A model generated the notes under the pieces. That model made no database searches and was not told the origin of the DNA. It worked only from the letters and a program-made list of their open reading frames with translations. A stretch of DNA of 64,000 bases. Source: Actinoplanes auranticolor (lineage in GTDB: Bacteria; Actinomycetota; Actinomycetes; Mycobacteriales; Micromonosporaceae). Below are positions 7,768-15,900 of the stretch, piece after piece. Location of the stretch: positions 110,237 through 174,236 of the forward strand of contig NZ_BOQL01000058.1 in assembly GCF_018332655.1 (NCBI RefSeq). Direction: 5' to 3'. A program made the translations under genes and the position numbers. Each line of letters starts with the position of its first letter. Positions within the stretch are counted from its first letter, which is position 1.

Positions 7768-8964
7768 TCAGCAGAGCGGAATGCCGTTGGCGCACGCCTT
7801 CTCGATGTTCTTCTCATGCTCGGCGTTGGTGGTGGCGAACGCCGAGTTGCCGGCCTTGTCGACCGCCACGAAGAACAGCCAGGAACCGGCTGCCGGTGCC
7901 GCCGCGGCCTTCAGGGCCGCCTCGCTCGGGCTGTTGATCGGTCCCAGCGGCAGGCCGACCCGCAGCTCCGTGGTGTACGGGTTCTTCGGGTCCTCCAGCT
8001 CCTTGGTCGTCATCTTGCCGGAGTGCTTGCCGTCCTTCTCCTGCAGATCGAGCCAGTAGTTGGTGGTGACGTCGAACTGGAGCGGCATCTTTTCCTTGTA
8101 CGCCCGGTTGTACGCCACCCGGGCGACCTTGGGCAGGTCACCGGGGGTGCCCGCCTCGGCCTGACTCAGCGACGCCACGATCAGGGCCTCGTACGGCGAG
8201 ACCGACAGCGTGTTCTGCACCTTGTCGACGAACTTGAGCTCCCCGGTGACCGCGAGGAACTGCTGCACCATGATGCCGAGGACCTCCTCGGCGGTCGACT
8301 TCGGCGGGAACTCGTACGTGTCCGGGAACAGGAAGCCTTCGACGCTGGTGGTCGCGGCCTTCTTGCCGTCGCGGCGGTTGAACCAGAAGTCGGGAACACC
8401 CAGCGCCTTCGGGTCCTTGGCCGCGGCCTGGAAGTCGGCCACCGGGACGCCGGTGGCCTTGGACAGCAGTGTGAACGCCTGCCGCGCGGTCGTGCCGGGG
8501 GTGATGGTGACCCCCGAGACCACCCGGGACTTCGGGTCCAGCATCAGCGTCACGGCCTGGGCGGCCGCCATCTGCTTGCGCATGTTGTACGTGCCGGACT
8601 GGATGTTCTTGCCCTTGGGGTTGGCATCCGCGGCCTCGGTGAAGGCGGCTGTGCTCTTGACCACATCGGCGTCGTACAGCACGTTGCCGATCTCGGTCAG
8701 CGAGGCGTCCTTCGGGACCTTCACCTGCACCGGATCGGTGCCGGGGCCGTCGTAGTCGGCCGCCGTGAAGAAGCCCTTGATCTTCGAGTAGCCCAGGTAT
8801 CCGCCGACGCCGAGCACGCCCAGCAGGATGAACACCATGAGGAAGGCGACCGCGGACTTACCGCCCTTGCCGCCGCCGCCCTTGGAACCGCGGAACCCCC
8901 GCCGGTGGCGAGGTCTGCCCTTCTCCGCCTGTTCGTCGAACGCCAGGTCCAGCTCGTCGATCAT
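7768..8964 (-). CDS. mltG: Endolytic murein transglycosylase MltG
   Basis: 398 residues. A basic cytoplasmic tail (RRGFRGSKGGGGKGG) precedes one membrane segment at about 38-60 (AVAFLMVFILLGVLGVGGYL). An extracytoplasmic LysM-like subdomain and the YceG domain follow. ASLSQAEAGTPGDLPKVARV contains the catalytic Glu (about residue 269), and the C-terminal PYTTELRVGLPLGPINSPSEAA is diagnostic of the family. It cleaves nascent glycan strands and is thought to terminate peptidoglycan polymerisation. The ATG overlaps the ruvX stop. Confidence 0.94.
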   Translation of the reverse strand: MIDELDLAFDEQAEKGRPRHRRGFRGSKGGGGKGGKSAVAFLMVFILLGVLGVGGYLGYSKIKGFFTAADYDGPGTDPVQVKVPKDASLTEIGNVLYDADVVKSTAAFTEAADANPKGKNIQSGTYNMRKQMAAAQAVTLMLDPKSRVVSGVTITPGTTARQAFTLLSKATGVPVADFQAAAKDPKALGVPDFWFNRRDGKKAATTSVEGFLFPDTYEFPPKSTAEEVLGIMVQQFLAVTGELKFVDKVQNTLSVSPYEALIVASLSQAEAGTPGDLPKVARVAYNRAYKEKMPLQFDVTTNYWLDLQEKDGKHSGKMTTKELEDPKNPYTTELRVGLPLGPINSPSEAALKAAAAPAAGSWLFFVAVDKAGNSAFATTNAEHEKNIEKACANGIPLC

Positions 8965-9422
8965 CTCGTCTGCCTCCGCTGCGCGTCCAGCCAGCTCTGC
9001 AGGATCTCCACCGCGGCCGCCTGGTCGACGACCGCCCGTTGACGCTTACCCCGTACGCCACGTTCGGCCAGCCTACGGGTTGCGACCACAGTCGACATCC
9101 TCTCGTCCGCCAGGACGATCGGAACAGACCCTACCGCCCGTTCCAGTCGCCCAGCGTACGCACGTATGTCGATGGCGGCAGGCCCCTCCTCACCGTTGAG
9201 GCGCACGGGGAGGCCCACCACGATCTGCACCACCTCGTGCTCCCCCACGAGGCGGACGAGCTGAGCTATGTCGCCGGGGACGGCGTCGGGCGCCGCACCC
9301 ATGTCACGGGGCACCGTGACCAGGGGGGTGGCCAGGATCCCGTCAGGGTCACTGAGTGCGACCCCGACGCGGACCTTACCCACATCCACACCCAGCCGCC
9401 TACCCCGCGGCACCGGCAACAT
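8961..9422 (-). CDS. ruvX: Putative Holliday junction resolvase / pre-16S rRNA nuclease (RuvX/YqgF)
   Basis: 153 residues from the ATG at 9422, which is preceded by GGGAGG at a good distance. An upstream in-frame start would overlap alaS by about 47 bp and has no better ribosome-binding site. The RNase H-like fold starts GRRLGVDVGKVRVGVALSD with the first catalytic Asp. IVVGLPVRLNGEEGPAA and LADERMSTVVATRRL follow, and VVDQAAAVEILQSWLD carries the C-terminal Asp. Homologues act on Holliday junctions or on pre-16S rRNA 5' ends. Confidence 0.92.
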   Translation of the reverse strand: MLPVPRGRRLGVDVGKVRVGVALSDPDGILATPLVTVPRDMGAAPDAVPGDIAQLVRLVGEHEVVQIVVGLPVRLNGEEGPAAIDIRAYAGRLERAVGSVPIVLADERMSTVVATRRLAERGVRGKRQRAVVDQAAAVEILQSWLDAQRRQTR

Positions 9423-9438
9423 GTCGACGGCCTCCCTC

Positions 9439-12123
9439 TCAGACGGCCTCGCCGACCGCCTTCTCCACCGCTGCCAGCAAGACATTCACCTGGTCAGCGG
9501 GCACTCCACCGCCCTGCGCGAGGTCGGCGTTGCCGCCGCCCCGGCCGGAGAGCGCGCCCTTGACCAGATCGGCCGCGGACAGACCCCGACTCTTGGCTGT
9601 GCCGTTGATCGCTACGATCAGTGACGCCTTGCCGTTGGACCGGGCCGCGACCGCGACCACCGCCGGTCGCCCGGCGTCGATCTTGCCGCGAATCTCCTGG
9701 GCCAGGGTACGCACGTCGTTGGTCGCCGCACCCTCGGGTGCCTCGGTCCCGACGTACGCCACGCCCCGCAGATCACGGGCCTGCGCCGCCAGCGCACCGG
9801 CACCGCCGAGCACCAGCTGGGCGCGCATCTTCTCGAGCTCCTTCTCGGCGTCGCGCAGCGCCGTGACGGTCTGCTCTACCCGCTCCGCGACCTGGTCACC
9901 GGGCACCCGGAAGAGCTCCGCGAGCCGCGAGACCAGCAGGTGCTCCTTGGCCAGGAAGCCGAACGCGTCGATGCCGACGAGCGCCTCGACCCGGCGGACC
10001 CCGGCGCCGATCGACGACTCGTTGAGGATCTTCACCAGACCCAGCTGGCCCGAGCGGGCCACGTGCGTACCACCGCAGAGTTCACGCGCGTAGTCGCCGA
10101 CTTCAACCACTCGGACCTCGTCGCCGTACTTCTCCCCGAACAGGGCCATCGCGCCGAGCCGGCGCGCCTCCTCCTGCGAGGTGATGAACGCATGCACTTC
10201 GAGGTCACGCAGCAGCACCTCGTTGACCTGCTGCTCGACGTCGTGCAGCACCGCCGGCGAGACGGCCCCGGGGGTGTTGAAGTCGAAGCGCAGCCGGCCG
10301 GGCGCGTTCAGCGAGCCCGCCTGGGTCGCCGACTCGCCCAGGAACGCCCGCATGGTCTGGTGGACCAGGTGCGTCGCCGTGTGCGACCGCGAGATCGCCT
10401 TGCGGCGGGTCACGTCGATCTCGGCGAAGCCGGCCTCACCCGCGCGCACCTCGCCGCGGACGACCCGCGCCTTGTGCACGATCAGGCCGGGCAGCGGCTG
10501 CTGGACGTCGACGACCTCCACCTGGCCGCCGCCGACGTTGATCAGGCCGGTGTCGGCCTGCTGGCCACCGCCCTCGGCGTAGAACGGGGTGGTGTCGAGC
10601 ACCAGCTCGACGTAGTCACCCTCGCCCGCCGCCGCGACACTGGCGCCGCCGCTGCCGAGCAGCGCGCGCACCCGGGACTCCCGGGAGACCTCCGCATAGC
10701 CGGTGAACTGCACCGGGCCGCCGTCCTCGAGCACCGAGCGGTACGCCGACAGGTCGGCGTGACCCGTCTTGCGCGCGGCCGCATCCGCCTTCGCGCGGGA
10801 CCGCTGGTCGGCCATCAACCGGCGGAAGCCGTCCTGGTCGACGTCGAGGCCCTGCTCGGAGGCGATCTCCAGGGTCAGGTCGATCGGGAAGCCGTACGTG
10901 TCGTGCAGCTGGAACGCCTGGGCGCCGCTGAGCTTCGCCCCGCCCGACTTCTTGGTCTCGGTGATCGCCGTGTCGAGGATCGTCGTGCCCGCCCGCAGAG
11001 TGGCCAGGAACGCCTCCTCCTCCGCGTACGCGTACGTGGAGATCCGGCCGAACTCCTCCGCCAGCTCCGGGTACGACGGCGCCATGCAGTCGCGCGCCAC
11101 CGGCAGCAGCTCGGGGAACGTGGCGCCCTGCCAGCCGAGCAGGCGCATCGCCCGGATCGCCCGGCGCATGATGCGGCGCAGCACGTAACCGCGGCCCTCG
11201 TTGGACGGGGTGACCCCGTCGCCGATCAGCATCAGCGCGGTACGGACGTGGTCGGCGATCACGCGCAGCCGGACGTCGTCAGGGTGCGACAGGCCGGCCT
11301 CGTGACCGGAGTGCGCGCCGTACTCCTTGCCGGCCAGCTCCGCCGCCCGGGCCAGGATCGGCTTGACCTCGTCGATCTCGTACAGGTTGTCGACGCCCTG
11401 CAGGATCGACGCGACCCGCTCCAGGCCCATGCCGGTGTCGATGTTCTTCTTGGGGAGATCGCTGACGATCGTGAAGTTCTCCTTGCTCTTCACGTCGGTG
11501 ATCTCGTACTGCATGAAGACGAGGTTCCAGAACTCCATGTAGCGGTCCTCGTCGACCTCCGGACCGCCCTCCTTGCCGTACTCGGGGCCACGGTCGTAGA
11601 AGAGCTCGGAGCAGGTGCCGCCGGGGCCGGGGATGCCCATGTGCCACCAGTTGTCCTTCTTGCCCCGGCGCACGATCCGCTCGGCGGGCACGCCGGTCGC
11701 GCGCCACATCTCGAACGCCTCGTCGTCGTCGAGGTAGACGGTCGCCCAGACCCGCTCCGGGTCGAGCCCGAAGCCGCCCTTGTCGACCGGCTTGGTGGAC
11801 AGCTCCCAGGCGAGCCGGATGGCGTCCGCCTTGAAGTAGTCACCGAACGAGAAGTTGCCGTTCATCTGGAAGAACGTGCCGTGCCGGCTGGTCTTGCCGA
11901 CCTCGTCGATGTCCGGGGTACGGATGCACTTCTGCACGCTGACCGCCCGCTGGTACGGCGGGGTGCGCTGGCCCAGGAAGAACGGCACGAACTGCACCAT
12001 GCCGGCGTTGATGAACAGCAGGTTCGGGTCGTCGATGGCCGGCAGCGGGGCACTCGGCACGACCGTGTGCCCGTTCGCCTCGAAGTGCGCCAGAAAGCGC
12101 CGCTTGATCTCCGCCGTCTTCAT
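9439..12123 (-). CDS. alaS: Alanyl-tRNA synthetase
   Basis: 894 residues, full length. The class II catalytic core starts MKTAEIKRRFLAHFEANGH, with FINAGMVQFVPFFLG and TSRHGTFFQMNGNFSFGDYFK. The editing domain shows HTATHLVHQ (about residue 576) and the zinc-ligand CGGTHVARSGQ (about 683). The C-Ala/DHHA1 tail ends GGGNADLAQGGG, the conserved tRNA-binding loop. It charges tRNA-Ala and clears mischarged Ser/Gly. Its start overlaps the stop of the small DUF6167 gene (ATGA). Confidence 0.98.
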   Translation of the reverse strand: MKTAEIKRRFLAHFEANGHTVVPSAPLPAIDDPNLLFINAGMVQFVPFFLGQRTPPYQRAVSVQKCIRTPDIDEVGKTSRHGTFFQMNGNFSFGDYFKADAIRLAWELSTKPVDKGGFGLDPERVWATVYLDDDEAFEMWRATGVPAERIVRRGKKDNWWHMGIPGPGGTCSELFYDRGPEYGKEGGPEVDEDRYMEFWNLVFMQYEITDVKSKENFTIVSDLPKKNIDTGMGLERVASILQGVDNLYEIDEVKPILARAAELAGKEYGAHSGHEAGLSHPDDVRLRVIADHVRTALMLIGDGVTPSNEGRGYVLRRIMRRAIRAMRLLGWQGATFPELLPVARDCMAPSYPELAEEFGRISTYAYAEEEAFLATLRAGTTILDTAITETKKSGGAKLSGAQAFQLHDTYGFPIDLTLEIASEQGLDVDQDGFRRLMADQRSRAKADAAARKTGHADLSAYRSVLEDGGPVQFTGYAEVSRESRVRALLGSGGASVAAAGEGDYVELVLDTTPFYAEGGGQQADTGLINVGGGQVEVVDVQQPLPGLIVHKARVVRGEVRAGEAGFAEIDVTRRKAISRSHTATHLVHQTMRAFLGESATQAGSLNAPGRLRFDFNTPGAVSPAVLHDVEQQVNEVLLRDLEVHAFITSQEEARRLGAMALFGEKYGDEVRVVEVGDYARELCGGTHVARSGQLGLVKILNESSIGAGVRRVEALVGIDAFGFLAKEHLLVSRLAELFRVPGDQVAERVEQTVTALRDAEKELEKMRAQLVLGGAGALAAQARDLRGVAYVGTEAPEGAATNDVRTLAQEIRGKIDAGRPAVVAVAARSNGKASLIVAINGTAKSRGLSAADLVKGALSGRGGGNADLAQGGGVPADQVNVLLAAVEKAVGEAV

Positions 12124-12413
12124 CGCTGGTCCTCACTCGCGTGCCGCCCCTGCGTGCCGTCACGCAGCTCGGCGAATTGGTCGTCGTAGAGCTCACCCGC
12201 GGCGAAGGCCTCGTGGATCTCCTGCTCGCGCTCGGCCATCCCCTCGCGGACGTCATCCACGAAGCTACGCAGCGACTCGACCAGACCGCCAGCGGATTGC
12301 GACAGCGAGGTGGCGATGCCGGTAGGGGTGAACTCGTTGGCCTTACGGGTGACCTTGCGCACGACGATGGCGCCGACGGCCAGGCCGACACCCAGCCAGA
12401 GCAGCCGCTTCAT
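12120..12413 (-). CDS. DUF6167-family small membrane protein
   Basis: 97 residues. Residues 3-19 (RLLWLGVGLAVGAIVVR) form one membrane anchor. A basic stretch and an amphipathic helical region (SAGGLVESLRSFVDDVREGMAEREQEIHEAF) follow. Short proteins of this type sit immediately upstream of alaS in many actinobacteria and are annotated DUF6167; their function is unknown. It is coupled to alaS by ATGA, and a DUF948 protein lies 37 bp upstream. The two may form a small envelope-associated pair, which is inference from conserved linkage. Confidence 0.8.
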   Translation of the reverse strand: MKRLLWLGVGLAVGAIVVRKVTRKANEFTPTGIATSLSQSAGGLVESLRSFVDDVREGMAEREQEIHEAFAAGELYDDQFAELRDGTQGRHASEDQR

Positions 12414-12450
12414 GGCGGTGTTCCTTCCGAGCTAGAAAAGCTGGTGATGG

Positions 12451-12915
12451 TCAGCGGGCCGCGCGGGCGGCCTTGCGGCGCTGCTTGAGGGAGGCGCGGA
12501 CCTCGCGCTCGTCCTCGGCGTGCCGGCGGGCGGCGGCGGCCTTGCGCAGGCCGTAGCCGAACGACGCGACCTTGATCAGGGGGTTCGCGGCGGCGGCGGC
12601 CACGACGGTGGTCAGGTTGGCCACGCTGGCCGTGACGTTCTGCGCGTGCTCGGTCATGGTGTCGACCTTGGCGAGCTGCACGTTGACACCGTCCAAAGAG
12701 ACCTGGACCTGGCCCAGGGCGGTGTTCACGTTGCCCACCGTCTCGGTGACGTTGCCGAGCAGCGGCCCGGTGCGGTCGTTCAGGTCGTTGATCGCCTGGG
12801 TGGCGGCGTCGACCGTGTGGCGCAGCTTGAGAATCGGGACCGCGAGCACCAGCACGAGCATCAAAAACGCGCCCGCCGCGATCAGGCCTGCGATTTCTCC
12901 GGCGGTAACGTCCAT
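12451..12915 (-). CDS. DUF948 domain-containing membrane protein
   Basis: 154 residues. A membrane segment at about 7-28 (EIAGLIAAGAFLMLVLVLAV) is followed by a long helical DUF948 domain with heptad-like hydrophobics (NDLNDRTGPLLGNVTETVGN), resembling methyl-accepting/t-SNARE-like coiled coils. The C-terminus is basic (RRKAARAAR). The start has GAGGAG upstream. The function is not established. Linkage to alaS is conserved in actinobacteria. A TAGGGT -10-like hexamer (12963-12968, minus strand) suggests a promoter for the DUF948-DUF6167-alaS group. Confidence 0.85.
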   Translation of the reverse strand: MDVTAGEIAGLIAAGAFLMLVLVLAVPILKLRHTVDAATQAINDLNDRTGPLLGNVTETVGNVNTALGQVQVSLDGVNVQLAKVDTMTEHAQNVTASVANLTTVVAAAAANPLIKVASFGYGLRKAAAARRHAEDEREVRASLKQRRKAARAAR

Positions 12916-12990
12916 CTACGCGTCTCCTCTACTGACGTGCCTCACAGTGTGACAACGTGCAGACCCTACCGTCAGTGACCGGTGGACGCT

Positions 12991-15900
12991 TCACGACGCC
13001 GTCGGTGTCGGCTCCAGCAGTGGATCGGGTGTCAGCACCGGGTCGGGCGTCTCGCCGATCAACGAGGGATCCACGGCGGGCTGCGGCTTGCCCCGCTGGT
13101 CGGTGACGGCGTTCTGCACCTTGATGCTCACGGTCGACCCGGTGCAGGTGGACGGGTCGGGAGTGGGCACGAGCCCGTCGGGCCCGACGGACGGCTGAGT
13201 GGCCGGATCCTGGGCGGCGACGGCGTCGACGGCGCACTCGGGCAGCCGCACCCACAGGTCCAGAGTGAACTCGTCCCTGGTCCAGCAGGTGTACTTGCCG
13301 GAGGTGGTGGGCTGGTCGGAACACTCGCCGCTGCGGGCCTTCCAGCCGGCCTCGGTGAGGGCGGTCGCGTACGCCTTGTCGGTCTCCTCGAACGGCCGCT
13401 CGGACTGCGCGGTGCGCTCCCGGAACCGGCAGTCGAAGAAGCACCAGATGCTGCCGCTGGTGCGGTCGTCGACCTGCTTGTCGGCCCAGGTGGGCACGCT
13501 GAGCGCATCGAGCGAGTTGAAGACCGGGTCCCGCGTGGCGGACCGGATGCCGAACAGCAGCGGCAGCAGCAGGAGCACGACGACGCTGAGCGTGACCAGG
13601 GTGATGACCCGGAGGCGGCGCTCGGTGCGCAGGCGGGTGCGCAGCTCAGCGCCCTTGCCGAGCAGGCCGCCGGGTGACTCGCGCTCGTCGTCGGCCGGGC
13701 TTTCGTCCGCATCGGGTACGCCGCCGGCGCCGACAACCGCAACAGCGCCAACCCGCCCGGGAGGCGTGACGGTGCCGGTCCCCCGTACGGGTGAAACTTC
13801 GGCCGTGCCCCGCCCGGGCACCTCGCCCTTACCACGACCGGGACCGCCCACGGCCGCCCGGCCGGGAGCATCCACGGCCGCCCGGCCGGGAGCATCCACC
13901 GCGCCACGACCGGTTACGTCGGCGGTGCCCCGACCGGGAACCGGCGCCGCGCCGCGACCGGGGACTTCAGCCGCGCCTCGGCCCGAGACCTCGGCGGTTC
14001 CCCGGCCGGGGACGTCAGCGGCTCCTCGGCCGGGCGCCTCAGCAGCGCCACGACCCGGTACTGCGGCGGCACCGTGTCCGGGTACTGCGGCGGCACCGTG
14101 ACCGGAGACCGCGGCGGCACCGCGTCCGGGCACTGCGGCGGCACCATGGCCGGAGACCGCGGCGGCACCGCGTCCGGGAGCGCCCGGAGAACCACCATCG
14201 GGAAGACCGGGCGTCCCCCGGGTGGGCACCTCGCCGGTTCCCCGGCCGGGTGCTGCGGCGGCCCGGCCGGGCAGGACCTCCGCGGCACCACGGCTCTGCG
14301 GAAGTTCGGGAGTGCCACCCCCGGGCGTCGCCGGACCCGCGCCACGACCCGGCGTGACCTGGCCCGTGCCGCGGGGTGGCGTGACCGGGCCCGTGCCATG
14401 ACCCGGCGTGGCATGACCTGGCGTTGTGGGGCCTGCGCCGGGGCCCGGGGGGACTGCGGCGGCGCCTCGGCCGGGCGGCGTCGAGCCGGTCCCGCGCACC
14501 GGCCGGCCGGGATCGTTCAGGCTGGCCGGACGCGCACCGGTGCCGGTGTGTTCGTCACCGTGCGGGCCGGCGAAGTCGCTGCGTTGCCCGGGGCCGGCAA
14601 GGCCTCCCGGCCGACCCGGGCCCCGGATCTCGCCGGACTGGCCGAAACCGCCGGGCTGACCGGGAACACCGGACTGACCCGGACCGCCGGGCTGACCCGG
14701 ACCGCCAGGCTGACCCGGACCGCCAGGCTGACCGGGACGGCCAGGCTGACCCGGACCGCCAGGCTGACCGGGGCGCGGCAGACCGCTGGGCTGACCCGGA
14801 CCGCTGGGCTGACCCGGACCGCCAGGCTGACCGGGGCGCGGCAGACCGCTGGGCTGACCCGGACCTGCCGGTCCCCCGCGGCGCAGCGGCCCGGTCGACC
14901 CGCCGGGCTGGCCGGGTGTGCCGGGCTGGTTCGGGGCACCCGGCAGGCCGCTGGGCCGGCCGGGTGCGGAAAGACCCTGAGCCGGGCCGCCCGGTGCCGG
15001 GCTGCCCGGACGGATCGGCAGCCCGCTCGGCTCGGCGGGGCTGACCGGGCTGCTGGCATCGCGACCCGGCCGGCCCGGAGCGTTCGGCTGCTGGCCCGCC
15101 GCGCCCTGACCGGGCGCCGACCGGCCGGGGCCACGAACGACCCCGGCACTGTGCTGACCGCTCTCGACGGGACCCGACACCCGCTGTCCAGGACCGGAGA
15201 AAGTTCCCGGCTGCCCGGGACCACCGTGCTGACCAGGACCGACCGGCTGACCGGGTGCGCCGGCGAGACCGCTGGGCTGCTGGTCGGGTACGACCCGGCC
15301 GCCGGGGCGCCCGGGCACTGCGCGACCGGCGCCGGGCTGGCCGGGCGCCGGCGGCTGGACACGACCGGGTGCGGGCGGGCGGGCGCCCGGCTGGCCCGGT
15401 CCGGGACGGCCGGTCCCCGGCTGCGCGCGGCCGCCGGGAGGCGCGTTGCCCGGCACACCACGGCCGGGCTGACCGGCCGCCGGCGAACCGGGCACGGGGG
15501 CACCGGGCACCTGCGGACCCGTGCCGGGTGCCTGCGGACCTGCGCCGGGAACGGGACGTCCCTGCTGACCGGGCCGGGGAACCCGCCCGGTGCCACGACC
15601 AGCCGCGCGGGCGGCCGCCTCACCGGCGCGGGCGATCTGTCCGGTCGTGCCGATGACGCCGGACGTGCTTCCGGCCATCGCTCCGGCGCGACCGGGGACG
15701 GCGGGGGTGCGCACACCTTCGCGGCCGGGCACGACGGGCGGTACGACGGCCGACGCGCGCACTGGGCCGGTGGTCGTGCCGGGTGCACCCCGGCCGGCGG
15801 GGGCACCGCCGCGGGCGGCGGGATCCGGGGCAGCGCCACGGCCGCGCGGGCCGGCGGCGCCGCGACGGCCGACCGGTCCGGTGCCGGGGTCTTCGTCGGG